From Desulfobacterales bacterium (lineage in GTDB: Bacteria > Desulfobacterota > Desulfobacteria > Desulfobacterales > JAHEIW01), in contig JASJAN010000006.1 in NCBI GenBank assembly GCA_030066985.1, positions 1 through 64,000 of the forward strand: a stretch of DNA of 64,000 nt, in the 5' to 3' direction. Below, one piece after another: positions 27,659-37,047 of this stretch. How positions within the stretch are numbered: position 1 is the first letter of the stretch; every line of letters starts with the position of its first letter. The translations under genes and the position numbers were made by a program. Below the pieces are notes generated by a model. That model did no database searches. It worked only from the letters and a program-made list of their open reading frames with translations, and had not been told where the DNA came from.

Positions 27659-28609
27659 ATGGATAACCTGATGAACAAAGCGCATTCTATGATAGGATGG
27701 TTAATTTCGGTTGCCGCATTCACTATCATTCTGGGCCTAATCAGCTGCAAAGGCCTTACGCCTGAAAAAGAAAGGGTGCCAACCTATCCCTCACTCTGGG
27801 AGCGTGCTAATGAGGATTTCCAGCAAGCCCTGACAACTGCACTACGCGAGGAATTTCGTGGTCAATACGCACGCGTCGTTGAAAATAAAAAAGCCGCTTT
27901 TGTTGTGGTGGACATCACCGATTTGAAAAATCCTAAGGTCGCCAGCATCAATCCGGATGTCATGCTATATGCCGCCAGCCTGCCCAAGATCGCCATTTTG
28001 CTGGGCGCCTTTGTCCAGATCGAGCGCGGGGAGATGACGTTAAACGATGAAACCCGGGCTGCCATGACGCGTATGATCCGCAATTCAACCAACAAAGATG
28101 CCACCGACATTCTGAACCAGGTGGGTTTTGAAAATTTGGCCCAAATTCTACAATCCGACAAATACCGCCTCTACGATCTGCAACGCAACGGCGGGCTGTG
28201 GGTCGGTCGCGACTACAGCGGTGGTTCCCGTTGGAAAGGAGACCCCTTGCATAATATTTCCCACGGTGCCACCGCCATGCAAGCGGCCCGATTCTATTAT
28301 CTGGCCGAGACCGGTCGCCTGGTTTCGGATCAATATCAGGCCGACTTGGTTGAAATCATGTCCAGGCCCGGCATCGGTCATAAATTCGTAAAAGGGGTCA
28401 GACAATCCAATCCCGAGGCTGAAATTCTGCGCAAATCCGGCACCTGGAAAAATTTTCATGCCGACAGCGGTATTATCGTCAATAAGGCGGAGGGGTACAA
28501 ATACATCATCGTGGCCTTGGTGGAGCATCCGGCCGGGAATGACGGGCTGGCGCGCTTTGCAATGGTGGTAGACCAGACCATGGACAGCCTATACAAATCC
28601 AAGAACTGA
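27659..28609 (+). CDS. Class A beta-lactamase-like serine hydrolase lipoprotein
   Basis: About 316 residues. A signal with lipobox LISC (Cys near residue 31 of the longest frame) suggests anchoring to the membrane. The penicillin-recognising fold shows S-x-x-K as SLPK (YAASLPKIAILLGAF), S-x-N as STN in MIRNSTNKDATDIL, and K-S-G in LRKSGTWKN. I see no clear E-x-x-L-N omega-loop Glu, so hydrolysis of beta-lactams is not assured; a peptidoglycan-related or other hydrolase is equally likely. ATG 27659, ATG 27671 and TTG 27653 are possible starts, none with a good ribosome site. A strong terminator follows. Confidence 0.8.
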   Translation: MDNLMNKAHSMIGWLISVAAFTIILGLISCKGLTPEKERVPTYPSLWERANEDFQQALTTALREEFRGQYARVVENKKAAFVVVDITDLKNPKVASINPDVMLYAASLPKIAILLGAFVQIERGEMTLNDETRAAMTRMIRNSTNKDATDILNQVGFENLAQILQSDKYRLYDLQRNGGLWVGRDYSGGSRWKGDPLHNISHGATAMQAARFYYLAETGRLVSDQYQADLVEIMSRPGIGHKFVKGVRQSNPEAEILRKSGTWKNFHADSGIIVNKAEGYKYIIVALVEHPAGNDGLARFAMVVDQTMDSLYKSKN

Positions 28610-28630
28610 TATTTATGCTTTTGCCCACCC

Positions 28631-28666
28631 AAAAAGGGACATCCACAACATAGGATGTCCCTTTTT
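28631..28666. terminator. Strong bidirectional Rho-independent terminator
   Basis: A perfect inverted repeat AAAAAGGGACATCC / GGATGTCCCTTTTT around an 8-nt loop. It has a T-run on each strand and stands between the rightward beta-lactamase-like gene and leftward aceA, so it can end both. Confidence 0.9.
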
Positions 28667-28773
28667 GCTCTTTTATACATGAGATTGCATCCGCCTGCGG
28701 CGGGCTGATGATTTATGCAGCGACCGATTGCAGATTATCTGCGGCCCCCTCAATCATTCAGGATGCACAAGCA

Positions 28774-30114
28774 TCAAAACTGGGCTTCTTCGGTGGACCC
28801 CTCCAGGGCCTCCACCGAACTTTCGCCTCCGGTCACACAGTTCATGACACGGTCAAAATACCCGGTGCCCACGAACTTTTGATGGGTAATGGCCATGTAG
28901 CCGTCATCTTTGCCATGTGCAAATTCCTCCTGCTGGAATTCGGAGTAGGCCTTCATGCCCTCTTTGCGGTAACTGAGCGCCAGCTCGAACATGCCCAGGT
29001 TAAGGGCGTGAAAACCGGCCAGGGTGACAAACTGAAACTTATACCCCATGGCGCCCAGCTCCCGTTGAAAAGTGGCGATTTCACTGTCAGCCAGATTGCC
29101 CTTCCAGTTAAAAGAAGGCGAGCAGTTATAGGCCAGCAATTTGTCCGGATAATCGGCCTTAATCGCCTCGGCAAATTGCTTGGCCTGTTTAAGATCGGGG
29201 GTTGACGTTTCACACCACACCAGATCCGCGTAGGGGGCGTAGGCTCGGCCGCGAGCAATGGCCGCTTCAACGCCGTTTTTCACAGGATAGAAGCCTTCGG
29301 AGGTGCGTTTATCATCGATGATAAACGGTCGGTCTCGCTTATCGATGTTACTGGTTAGCAGATTGGCGGCATCGGCATCGGTGCGTGCCACTAATAAGGT
29401 CGGCACCCCGCAGACATCGGCTGCCAGGCGGGCCGCGATCAGCTTGGTGATAAACTCCTGCGTGGGCACCAGAACCTTGCCGCCCAGGTGGCCGCATTTT
29501 TTGGCGGATGCCAGTTGATCTTCAAAGTGCACCCCGGCCGCACCGGCATGGATCATCTGTTTCATTAATTCAAAGGCATTCAGGGGCCCGCCGAAGCCGG
29601 CTTCCGCATCGGCCACGATGGGTGCAAACCAATAGGGGCCGCGCTTACGGCCGTCGAGCACCTGGATTTGGTCGGCGCGCCGCAGGGCATTGTTGATTCG
29701 CCGCACGACTTCAGGAACACTATTAGCCGGATAAAGACTCTGGTCGGGGTACATCTCACCGGCCAGATTGGCATCAGCCGCCACCTGCCAGCCGCTCAGA
29801 TAAATGGCTTTAAGGCCGGCTTCTACCTGCTGCACGGCCTGGTTGCCGGTCAGCGCTCCCAGGGCCGGAATGTAATCCTCGTTCTGCAGCAAATACCACA
29901 GTCGCTTGGCACCGGCGGTGGCAAAGGTATATTCAACTTTCAGCGTTCCACGCAGTGCCAGGACTTCCTCAGGGGCATACGGCCTGGTAATGCCTTGCCA
30001 GCGCGGGTCGTTTTCCCATTCGTCGCGCATGATGGCAGCATCATCCACATCAATTTCGTGGCATGAGAGCCGTTCACAGAGTTCCATGGCCTTTTCTTCT
30101 ATTGTTTTTGGCAT
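28774..30114 (-). CDS. aceA: Isocitrate lyase
   Basis: A 446-residue enzyme cleaving isocitrate to glyoxylate and succinate in the glyoxylate bypass. The catalytic KKCGH loop is present in [15 protein letters not shown] (about 193-207). Other family blocks are [29 protein letters not shown] and [16 protein letters not shown]. The length matches the E. coli-type enzyme (434). ATG 30114 follows GAAAGGAAG. It is downstream of aceB, separated by 281 nt that holds a structured repeat, and probably has its own or read-through transcription. Confidence 0.96.
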   Translation of the reverse strand: MPKTIEEKAMELCERLSCHEIDVDDAAIMRDEWENDPRWQGITRPYAPEEVLALRGTLKVEYTFATAGAKRLWYLLQNEDYIPALGALTGNQAVQQVEAGLKAIYLSGWQVAADANLAGEMYPDQSLYPANSVPEVVRRINNALRRADQIQVLDGRKRGPYWFAPIVADAEAGFGGPLNAFELMKQMIHAGAAGVHFEDQLASAKKCGHLGGKVLVPTQEFITKLIAARLAADVCGVPTLLVARTDADAANLLTSNIDKRDRPFIIDDKRTSEGFYPVKNGVEAAIARGRAYAPYADLVWCETSTPDLKQAKQFAEAIKADYPDKLLAYNCSPSFNWKGNLADSEIATFQRELGAMGYKFQFVTLAGFHALNLGMFELALSYRKEGMKAYSEFQQEEFAHGKDDGYMAITHQKFVGTGYFDRVMNCVTGGESSVEALEGSTEEAQF

Positions 30115-30192
30115 TGTTATCTTCCTTTCGTTAGACCCCTACTTGGATTATGCATGAAATAGATGGAGAATGTTTTAATACAAAATATAGGT

Positions 30193-30398
30193 TGTGCTTG
30201 GTTGTTGCACGGGTCGGAGGCTTTCATATGCAAGGCATTTAAGGGCGAGGCTATAGTGAACTATGCCTCGGCCTTAATAACGCAGCAGATTGAAGCCTCC
30301 GTCTCGCCCGAAGGGTGAAAATAGATGAGAAATAAAAATAGTTATTATCCGATTTACACAATAAGTAGAATATTCTCATATATTTTCATGCGACATTA
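30193..30398. repeat. Structured repeat with GGCGAGGC-CTAT core, copy 1 (aceB-aceA gap)
   Basis: Nested palindromes: inner hairpin 30241-30275 (aagggcgaggctatag / ctatgcctcggcctt), flanked by a second stem (cggaggctttca 30215-30226 with tgaagcctccg 30291-30301). A neighbouring hairpin has gaaaatagatgagaa 30317-30331 pairing with ttctcatatattttc 30373-30387. Read on the aceB strand it begins at the aceB stop codon. The same arrangement recurs at 35976-36260 and 41566-41890. Outer arms are weak in this copy. Confidence 0.75.
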
Positions 30399-31994
30399 GT
30401 CCAGGTATTCATAAGCCACCAGCGTTAAAAATTCTTCCAGCTCTTCATTGGCAATAATGTCGTCGAAAAGCCGGGCGGCCAGCTCATAATTGCCTGAGGC
30501 AAAGCGTTCTTGACCCATCGTTTGTTTTATCTTCTGCAATTCTTCGTTCATGACTTCCCGGAACATCTCAAGGGTGACCTTGCGGCCGTCCGACAACACC
30601 CCATCGGGATGATGAATCCATTGCCAGACCTGGGTGCGGGAGATTTCAGCCGTAGCGGCATCTTCCATTAAATTATAGATCGGAACACAGCCCAGGCCGC
30701 TGAGCCAGTTGGCCATGTATTGGATGCCGACATCGATGTTGGTGCGCAGCCCTTCTTCGGTAATGGTGCCTTCAGGCACTTTTAACAGGTCGGCGGTGGT
30801 TACGGTGACGTCTTCGCGCAGTTTTTCAATCTGATTGGGCTGGGGCATGATCTTATCAAATTCATCTTTGGCAATTTGCATCAAGCCCGGATGCGCCACC
30901 CATGTTCCATCATGACCGTCTGAGGCTTCGCGAACCTTGTCTTCCTGCACCTTTTTCAGGGCGGCTGCGTTGGCATCCGGATCATTTTTTATCGGAATCT
31001 GGGCCGCCATGCCGCCGAGCGCATGAGTGCCGCGTCGATGGCAGGTTTGGATGACCAGCAAGGAGTAGGCGTGCATGCAGTGCCGGGTCATGGTAATCTG
31101 GGCGCGGTCGGGGAATATGTAGCCCGGCACGTTTCTAAAGCGTTTGATGAAGCTGAAGATATAATCCCAGCGACCGCAATTTAAGCCGGCCATATGATCC
31201 TTAAGCTCGTAGATGATTTCATCAACTTCAAAGGCGGCTAAAATAGTTTCGATCAAGACCGTGGCTTTGATGGTACCGTTGGGAACGTTGAGCATTTCCT
31301 GGGCGCGAACAAAGATATCATTCCACAAGCGGGCTTCTAAGTGGCTTTCTATTTTCGGCAGATAAAAATAGGGTCCGGTCCCTTTGGCCAGCAGGGCCTT
31401 GGCATTGTGGAAAAAATACAGCCCGAAATCAAATATGCTTGCGGAAATCGGCTCCCCGTCAACAGCGACGTGTTTTTCAACCAGATGCCAGCCCCGCGGT
31501 CTGACGATCAAGGTAGCAATTTCGGGGTTTAGCGCATACTTTTTCCCCTGCGGGTTGACAAACGTAATTGCTTGGTTGACCGCATCGCATAAATTGATTT
31601 GCCCCTCGATGGTTCCCTGCCAGGTGGGCGAGTGGGAGTCTTCAAAATCCGCCATATATGTGCTGGCACCGGAGTTGAGTGCATTGATGATCATTTTGCG
31701 ATCCACCGGTCCGGTGATTTCCACGCGTCGATCCTTCAAATCATTGGGAATCGGTGCCACCTTCCAAATGCTTTCTCGAATTTCCTGAGTTTCCTCCAAA
31801 AAATCGGGCAGCTTTCCGCTATCAATTTCAGCCTGTCGCTTTTGACGGTTTTGCAGCAGTGTTTTGCGTTGAGACTCGAATTCGCGCGCCAGGGCGCCAA
31901 CGAATTGAAGGGCTTCTGGGGTCAGAATCCGGGAAAACGCTTCATTCACAGGGCCGAGTACTTCAATACCATCTATTTTAATGGGGTCGCCCAT
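30396..31994 (-). CDS. aceB: Malate synthase A
   Basis: A 532-residue isoform A enzyme that condenses glyoxylate with acetyl-CoA to malate. Landmarks are FEDSHSPTWQGTIEGQINL (about 117-135), TVLIETILAAFEVDEIIYEL (about 247-266), LNCGRWDYIFSFIKRF, and GHDGTWVAHPGL (about 363-374). The length equals E. coli AceB (533). ATG 31994 has AAAGGAGGGA upstream and a near-consensus promoter 43 nt upstream. It is placed between aceK and aceA. Confidence 0.96.
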   Translation of the reverse strand: MGDPIKIDGIEVLGPVNEAFSRILTPEALQFVGALAREFESQRKTLLQNRQKRQAEIDSGKLPDFLEETQEIRESIWKVAPIPNDLKDRRVEITGPVDRKMIINALNSGASTYMADFEDSHSPTWQGTIEGQINLCDAVNQAITFVNPQGKKYALNPEIATLIVRPRGWHLVEKHVAVDGEPISASIFDFGLYFFHNAKALLAKGTGPYFYLPKIESHLEARLWNDIFVRAQEMLNVPNGTIKATVLIETILAAFEVDEIIYELKDHMAGLNCGRWDYIFSFIKRFRNVPGYIFPDRAQITMTRHCMHAYSLLVIQTCHRRGTHALGGMAAQIPIKNDPDANAAALKKVQEDKVREASDGHDGTWVAHPGLMQIAKDEFDKIMPQPNQIEKLREDVTVTTADLLKVPEGTITEEGLRTNIDVGIQYMANWLSGLGCVPIYNLMEDAATAEISRTQVWQWIHHPDGVLSDGRKVTLEMFREVMNEELQKIKQTMGQERFASGNYELAARLFDDIIANEELEEFLTLVAYEYLD

Positions 31995-32036
31995 GGTTTA
32001 TGTCCCTCCTTTGCAGCTTCTGTAGCTTTGAAGAAG

Positions 32037-32065
32037 ATTTTAAGCTCGATTTGAGTCGAAGTCAA
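32037..32065 (-). promoter_or_regulatory. Sigma-70-type promoter of aceB
   Basis: On the minus strand, TTGACT (32065-32060), a 17-nt spacer, and TAAAAT (32042-32037) match the -35/-10 consensus at five of six positions each. They lie just upstream of the aceB ribosome site. This suggests aceB is transcribed independently of aceK. Confidence 0.6.
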
Positions 32066-32142
32066 CGGCCTCGTTTAGTTTGAAATTATCATTTTTGACA
32101 GGGTCATCCATATATTTCTTGGAAGATTTTTTAGAAGTTATC

Positions 32143-33870
32143 TTAAAACAGCCTTCGGCTTTCAGCGTATGGAAATATATGCGGTAATTTGCCGGCTTTG
32201 ATGGCCGCTTGAGCCTTATGCCAGAAAGCGACATCCAGCAGATCGGCGTGGTGATCTAAAAAAATTTGCAATAAATGATCGGGCAGGCCCAGAAAATGTT
32301 TAAACTCCTGCGGAAAGACATCATTTTCAGCAACGGCATACCAGGGCTCAGATGCCAGATCGTCATCATAGCTGGCCGATGGCGGTATGCTGCGGAAATG
32401 ACAGTCTGTCAGCGGGCAAATTTCATCGTAGTCATAGAAAACCACGCGACCGTGGCGGGTGACGCCAAAATTTTTCAGCAGGATATCACCGGGGAAGATA
32501 TTGCTGACGGCCAGATCTTTAATGGCAGCGCCAAAGTCGATCACTGCTTCGCACGCCGCAGCCGGAGCTGCCGTTTGCAGGTAAATGTTTAGCGGCGTCA
32601 CCCGGCGTTCGACATAAGCATAGGATAAAATCACCTGATCTTTGTCAACCTTTACGCTCTTTGTAGCCTCGGATCGTAGCTGGTCCAGCAGCTGCGGTGA
32701 AAAATGACAGTCATCCAATTTTAAATATTCAAAATCCTGCGCATCGATCAGTCGACCGGCGCGATCATGTTTAAATACCAGTCTGTATTTTTCTTTAACC
32801 TGTTGATGGGTGACTTTTTTGGGCCTTCCAAAGCGATCCCGGATGATTTTAAACACCAGATCATCATTGGGCATATTAAAGACGATCATGACCAGACCGC
32901 TCTCGCCGGGGGATATTTCAAAGCGCTCTTCGCGGCATTCCGACAAGTGACCCAACAGCTCCTGGTAGAGCACGGTTTTACCGTGTTTGTTAAAACCGAT
33001 GGCCGTATACAGCTCCGCAACGCGCTTATGCGGCAAGATGCTTCTAAGAAAGCCGATTAAGTCATCAGGGCTTTCCGACATTACATGGAAATACGACCGC
33101 GTAAAGCTAAATAAAATACTGATATCGGTTTCCTGCAGCAAAACCGCATCCACGCAGATGCCCGCATCAGAATTCAACAATGCAATGGCCAGTGGAACCA
33201 GATGCGGGCCGTATTGGATGCGACCGATAAGATAAGCGCCCATCCCGCGATAAAAAATGCTTTTGGCGATGTCAATGCGATCAATCTCAGCCGGCAATTC
33301 CCTTTTGTCCAGGTGCGCTTTGATTCTGCCGGCCACCTGCCTGGCATCCTGTTCATGGTTTTGAAATCCGGTTGGCAAGGGACAGGCCAAAATTTTGCGG
33401 GTCAAATCAACGAGCGATTTTTCGCCTTTATACGACCGATATACTGTTGATTTTGGCGAACCAGGGGATGTGGCACCATCGGTGTCGACAAATTCAATTT
33501 GCGGATTCACACCGATGGTGGCAAATATGCGTCGCGTAACGGAATTAAAAAAGGTTTCCGCCAGCTCCCGGTCCTGACGTGGGCTCACCAGCCCGGCGAA
33601 TTCCGCCTTTAAGCCAGACCAGAGCAGTTTGTCTTCTATTTGATCACCCAGCAATTTGCGAATTGTGATTTCAACACTGTCGACTTCATTTTTATAGATA
33701 TCCAAGCGTGCGGCGGCATCGGTGCGCATACCCTGCCAGTCAAGCGCTTCGAATTTTGATTGGGCACGCTTGGTGACCTCGTCAAACTGTGTCCGGTAGC
33801 TGACAAAGGTTTCCTTAATCGCTCTGGCAGCTTCTTTGGCGAGGCGGTTATTCGTATCTTTTCGAGGCAT
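32143..33870 (-). CDS. aceK: Isocitrate dehydrogenase kinase/phosphatase
   Basis: A 575-residue bifunctional enzyme (E. coli AceK, 578) that phosphorylates isocitrate dehydrogenase to divert isocitrate into the bypass, and also reverses this. The ATP-binding region has LVMIVFNMPNDDLVFKIIRDRFG (about 319-341) and the kinase/phosphatase active region has FPGDILLKNFGVTRHGRVVFYDYDEI (about 457-482). Other AceK blocks are seen, e.g. YRSYKGEKSLVDLTRKI. It stands first in K-B-A order, whereas E. coli has B-A-K. No isocitrate dehydrogenase gene lies in the window. Confidence 0.95.
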   Translation of the reverse strand: MPRKDTNNRLAKEAARAIKETFVSYRTQFDEVTKRAQSKFEALDWQGMRTDAAARLDIYKNEVDSVEITIRKLLGDQIEDKLLWSGLKAEFAGLVSPRQDRELAETFFNSVTRRIFATIGVNPQIEFVDTDGATSPGSPKSTVYRSYKGEKSLVDLTRKILACPLPTGFQNHEQDARQVAGRIKAHLDKRELPAEIDRIDIAKSIFYRGMGAYLIGRIQYGPHLVPLAIALLNSDAGICVDAVLLQETDISILFSFTRSYFHVMSESPDDLIGFLRSILPHKRVAELYTAIGFNKHGKTVLYQELLGHLSECREERFEISPGESGLVMIVFNMPNDDLVFKIIRDRFGRPKKVTHQQVKEKYRLVFKHDRAGRLIDAQDFEYLKLDDCHFSPQLLDQLRSEATKSVKVDKDQVILSYAYVERRVTPLNIYLQTAAPAAACEAVIDFGAAIKDLAVSNIFPGDILLKNFGVTRHGRVVFYDYDEICPLTDCHFRSIPPSASYDDDLASEPWYAVAENDVFPQEFKHFLGLPDHLLQIFLDHHADLLDVAFWHKAQAAIKAGKLPHIFPYAESRRLF

Positions 33871-34063
33871 ATTGATAAATTGTATTGCGAAAGATCGTAT
33901 TAAGAAGCGGGTCTGTTTTTACTATAAATTTAATGGGGATCTTAATTTTATTCGACAATTTTTTCAACTGAGATCGACAATAATTTGTTGGAAAAGCGGG
34001 GAAAGGGTGGCGTCCGATTTAACTCTCTTTAGTCCGGTAACAGAAATTAACAAAAAATTACGA

Positions 34064-34238
34064 ATAGCTGTCTCAAAAATAACAAGTCACGCTTATCGGT
34101 TGGCCAGTTGAGTCCGCCTCCGGCGGGTTGAGCCCGGAAAAAGAGGAATATCATCTAATTTCATTTTAATAACCGGCTAACGGGACAACGGGAAACGGGC
34201 ATAACCTTGTGTGTTAGATGCATTATTGAGATAGCTTT
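34064..34238. repeat. Dispersed element with TGTCTCAAAAATA end and AACCGG repeats, copy 2
   Basis: It has the same order of blocks as 22754-22905: a tagctgtctcaaaaataac end, cctccggcgggttgagcccg, aaaaagaggaatatcat, and degenerate accggctaacggg repeats (34172-34197). In this copy both ends survive. AGCTGTCTCAAAAATAA (34067-34083) pairs imperfectly with TTATTGAGATAGCT (34224-34237), a terminal inverted repeat, and the right end abuts the yifB stop codon (34239-34241). The rest of the gap 33871-34063 shows no gene. Confidence 0.7.
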
Positions 34239-35774
34239 TTATTTGAATTGACGGCCGCGGTCGAGATTGCGGTATTGGATGGCTTCGGAGATATGGGCGG
34301 CGTTGATATCTGCAGATTGTTCCAGGTCGGCAATGGTACGGGCAATCTTAAGGATGCGATTGTAGGCCCGGGCAGACAGCCCCAGTTTGTCGATGGCCGA
34401 TTCGAGCAGGCGACAGGAGGCATCGTCAACCCGGCAATGACGCTTGATGTGGCGACTGCTCATCTGGGCATTGCAAAAAATTTTGGTGCGGGACAGGCGG
34501 CCTGCCTGAATCCGGCGGGCAGCGGCCACGCGCTGACGAATGGTTTCAGAGGCTTCGGCGGCATAATCCTGCATCAGGTCCTTATAGGGCACAGCCGGCA
34601 CGTCCACATGCATGTCGATGCGATCCAACAGCGGCCCTGAAATCTTGGAGCGGTAACGGTGGATTTGCTGATGGGTGCAGCGGCATTCGTGTTTGGGATC
34701 GGACAGATAGCCGCAGGGGCAGGGATTCATGGCGGCCACCAGCATAAAATCGGCCGGATAGGTCAAGGTTGATTTGGCCCGCGAAATGGTCACCTGCAAA
34801 TCCTCAAGCGGCTGCCGCAGCACTTCCAGAACGTGTTTTTTAAACTCCGGCATTTCATCTAAAAATAGCACCCCGTTATGCGCCAGGCTCACCTCACCGG
34901 GTCTGGGGATATGACCACCGCCGATCAAACCGGCATCGGATATGGTGTGGTGGGGTGCGCGAAACGGCCGGGTGGTCACCAAAGCCTGTCCTTTGGATAA
35001 CAGACCGACAACACTGAATATTTTAGTGGTTTCCAATGCCTCTGCAAAGGATATGGGCGGCAGGATCGTTGGTAGGCGTTTGGCCAGCATGGTTTTTCCG
35101 GAACCCGGTGGTCCAATCATCACCAGATTATGGCCACCGGCGGCAGAAATTTCCAAAGCCCGTTTGGCATGCTCCTGACCCATAACCTCGGCATAATCAA
35201 TGGCGTAATGACTGTCATTGGCCAACAATTGGTCGATATCGGTGGACTCTGATGTGATTCGGGTAAATCCTCTTAAAAACCCCACAATCTCAGACAGCGT
35301 TTTGGCCGGCAACACCTCGATATCTTGGATCACCGCAGCCTCACCTTTGTTCTCATAAGGAACGATGATGGCCGAATAACCGGCGGTTTTGGCAGCCAGA
35401 GCCATGGGTAAAGACCCTTTTACCGGCTTGATGCGCCCGTCCAAAGAGAGTTCGCCTAAGATAAGATAGTGGGAAAGTTGATCCTGGGGAATAATACCGG
35501 TGGCGGCCAAAATACCCAGCGCGATCGGCAGGTCAAAACCGGTGCCTTCTTTTTTTATATCCGCCGGCGCCAGGTTTACCGTTATGCGGTCTGCTGGGAA
35601 ATGATAGCCGGAGTTGTTGACCGCCGATTTGACACGTTCTTTGCTTTCCTTGACCGCGGCTTCCGGAAGACCGACGGTTGTGAAAGTCGGTAGACCGGAA
35701 GTGATATCCACTTCCACCTCCACCGGATAGGCATCGATTCCCAGAACGGCACTGCTGAGGACTTTGGCAAGCAA
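34239..35774 (-). CDS. YifB/ComM family magnesium chelatase-like ATPase
   Basis: A 511-residue AAA+ protein. It has an N-terminal ChlI-like domain (about 1-170), Mg-chelatase AAA+ core with Walker [10 protein letters not shown] near 220, the Walker B-type segment [12 protein letters not shown] near 297-308, a zinc-ribbon-like [17 protein letters not shown], and a C-terminal ChlI domain with [19 protein letters not shown]. ComM relatives are branch-migration helicases for natural transformation. It is monocistronic as far as I can see and reads leftward into the repeat. Confidence 0.93.
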   Translation of the reverse strand: MLAKVLSSAVLGIDAYPVEVEVDITSGLPTFTTVGLPEAAVKESKERVKSAVNNSGYHFPADRITVNLAPADIKKEGTGFDLPIALGILAATGIIPQDQLSHYLILGELSLDGRIKPVKGSLPMALAAKTAGYSAIIVPYENKGEAAVIQDIEVLPAKTLSEIVGFLRGFTRITSESTDIDQLLANDSHYAIDYAEVMGQEHAKRALEISAAGGHNLVMIGPPGSGKTMLAKRLPTILPPISFAEALETTKIFSVVGLLSKGQALVTTRPFRAPHHTISDAGLIGGGHIPRPGEVSLAHNGVLFLDEMPEFKKHVLEVLRQPLEDLQVTISRAKSTLTYPADFMLVAAMNPCPCGYLSDPKHECRCTHQQIHRYRSKISGPLLDRIDMHVDVPAVPYKDLMQDYAAEASETIRQRVAAARRIQAGRLSRTKIFCNAQMSSRHIKRHCRVDDASCRLLESAIDKLGLSARAYNRILKIARTIADLEQSADINAAHISEAIQYRNLDRGRQFK

Positions 35775-35975
35775 CAGCCTTCTCCCTTGCTTTGGGGTAA
35801 CCGGATGGGCCGGATGGCCGATTGCAGACTGCTGAGAGCTATAGCAAATCTAATTGTCGGCGACAATCTTTTTTGTTGCGCTCTTCTCAAGGCCCCTGCC
35901 ACCTTATACTGGTATGACCCTGGCACTGCTGTAGCAGCCAAATCACTTGCTATTTAAGTAAGTTTCGGCTATTTA

Positions 35976-36260
35976 TTACTTAAATCGTGCATGAAAATTA
36001 ATAAAAGAATTATATTCATCCTAATCACAGCAGGTATAGCCAGCAGATATCTCAGGTGTAATTCGCCTTCAAACAAAAAAGGATGTATATCATTTTATTA
36101 ATTTTCACCCTTCGAGCGAGCCGGAGGCTCCCATCGGTCCGCCGCAGGCGGATTATTAAGGACGAAGCATAGTTGACTATTGCTTCGCCCTTAAATGCCT
36201 TGCATATGAAAACCGCAGACTTGTCCGCCTCTGGAGGACTCGTGCAAGATTTAAGTACAA
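35976..36260. repeat. Structured repeat with GGCGAAGC-CTAT core, copy 2
   Basis: Outer arms TACTTAAATC (35977-35986) and GATTTAAGTA (36248-36257) pair perfectly. Inside is one hairpin (tgaaaattaataaaa pairing with ttttattaattttca) and a second stem around a core with acgaagcatag / ctattgcttcg. Here the second stem is enlarged by Gly-Pro-like GC-rich insertion (gtccgccgcaggcgg). It lies between divergent yifB and the DUF4390 gene, and is the only copy not next to a stop codon. 35775-35975 and 36261-36435 hold no gene. Confidence 0.72.
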
Positions 36261-36435
36261 CTTGTATTCTGTATGAGAATTTATAAGAGAATCAAATTCA
36301 TCAGACATCCTAATGGGCTGTATGGGCAGAGCCGCGAGCAATATTGAGCAGCATTTCGGACGCTCATTTTTCATTTTTGGTTATGATGCGCCAACGGAAA
36401 AAGCAGCAGATTTTAAAAATCGATAATTTTTTCTC

Positions 36436-37011
36436 ATGATGGCATTGCGTAAACGGATAAAATTCATTTCCATTCTGGTTTCGGGTATGCTTTTTATGGC
36501 TTCCCATGCAGGATTTGCTCAAGACGCCACGCTGACCAATATTACGGTATCCAATAGCCAGGATGATCTGCTGCTCTTTTTAAATCTTGAAGGCGCTTTC
36601 CGTGAAGAGATGAAACAGGCCATTTTAAGCGGCGCGCCCTCTACATTTTCTTATTTTGCTAAATTGAATCGTGTGCGCAGTCTATGGTTCGACAATGCTA
36701 TTGCCGATATAGAGGTCAGCCACACGATCATTTACGATAATCTCAAAAAAGAATTTACCGTCACACGGTCCTGGAAGGACAATAATCCTGAAGTCACCAA
36801 ATCATTTGATGAAGCCAAGAAATGGATGACGGAGATCGACAGCTTAGAGATAATCCCATTAGACAGGCTGGAAAAAGGCGAGCAATACCAACTGAGAGTG
36901 AAGGCTGAAGTTAGCAAGAAAACCCTCCCTTTATATCTGCATTATATTCTGTTTTTTGTGTCTTTATGGGACTTTGAGACGGATTGGTATACCATCGATT
37001 TTATTTTCTAA
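36436..37011 (+). CDS. DUF4390 domain-containing protein
   Basis: A 191-residue exported protein. The N-terminus carries a Sec-type signal (hydrophobic run about 10-27, then FAQDATL). The mature part has the DUF4390 layout: LFLNLEGAFREEMKQAILSGAPSTFSYF (about 58-85), YDNLKKEFTVTRSW, and the C-terminal hydrophobic-aromatic WDFETDWYTIDFIF. The family is of unknown function and commonly sits before an NtrY-like kinase, as here (37-nt gap). A periplasmic role linked to the sensor is plausible but inferred. The ATG at 36436 has no strong ribosome site. Confidence 0.82.
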   Translation: MMALRKRIKFISILVSGMLFMASHAGFAQDATLTNITVSNSQDDLLLFLNLEGAFREEMKQAILSGAPSTFSYFAKLNRVRSLWFDNAIADIEVSHTIIYDNLKKEFTVTRSWKDNNPEVTKSFDEAKKWMTEIDSLEIIPLDRLEKGEQYQLRVKAEVSKKTLPLYLHYILFFVSLWDFETDWYTIDFIF

Positions 37012-37047
37012 TGACAGCCTGTTGATGCACGATCCATCATTAATGCC

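Noticed and set aside
32040-32234. Minus-strand frame of 64 codons between aceK and aceB
   Set aside because: It overlaps the aceK end in another frame and the aceB promoter; no domain.
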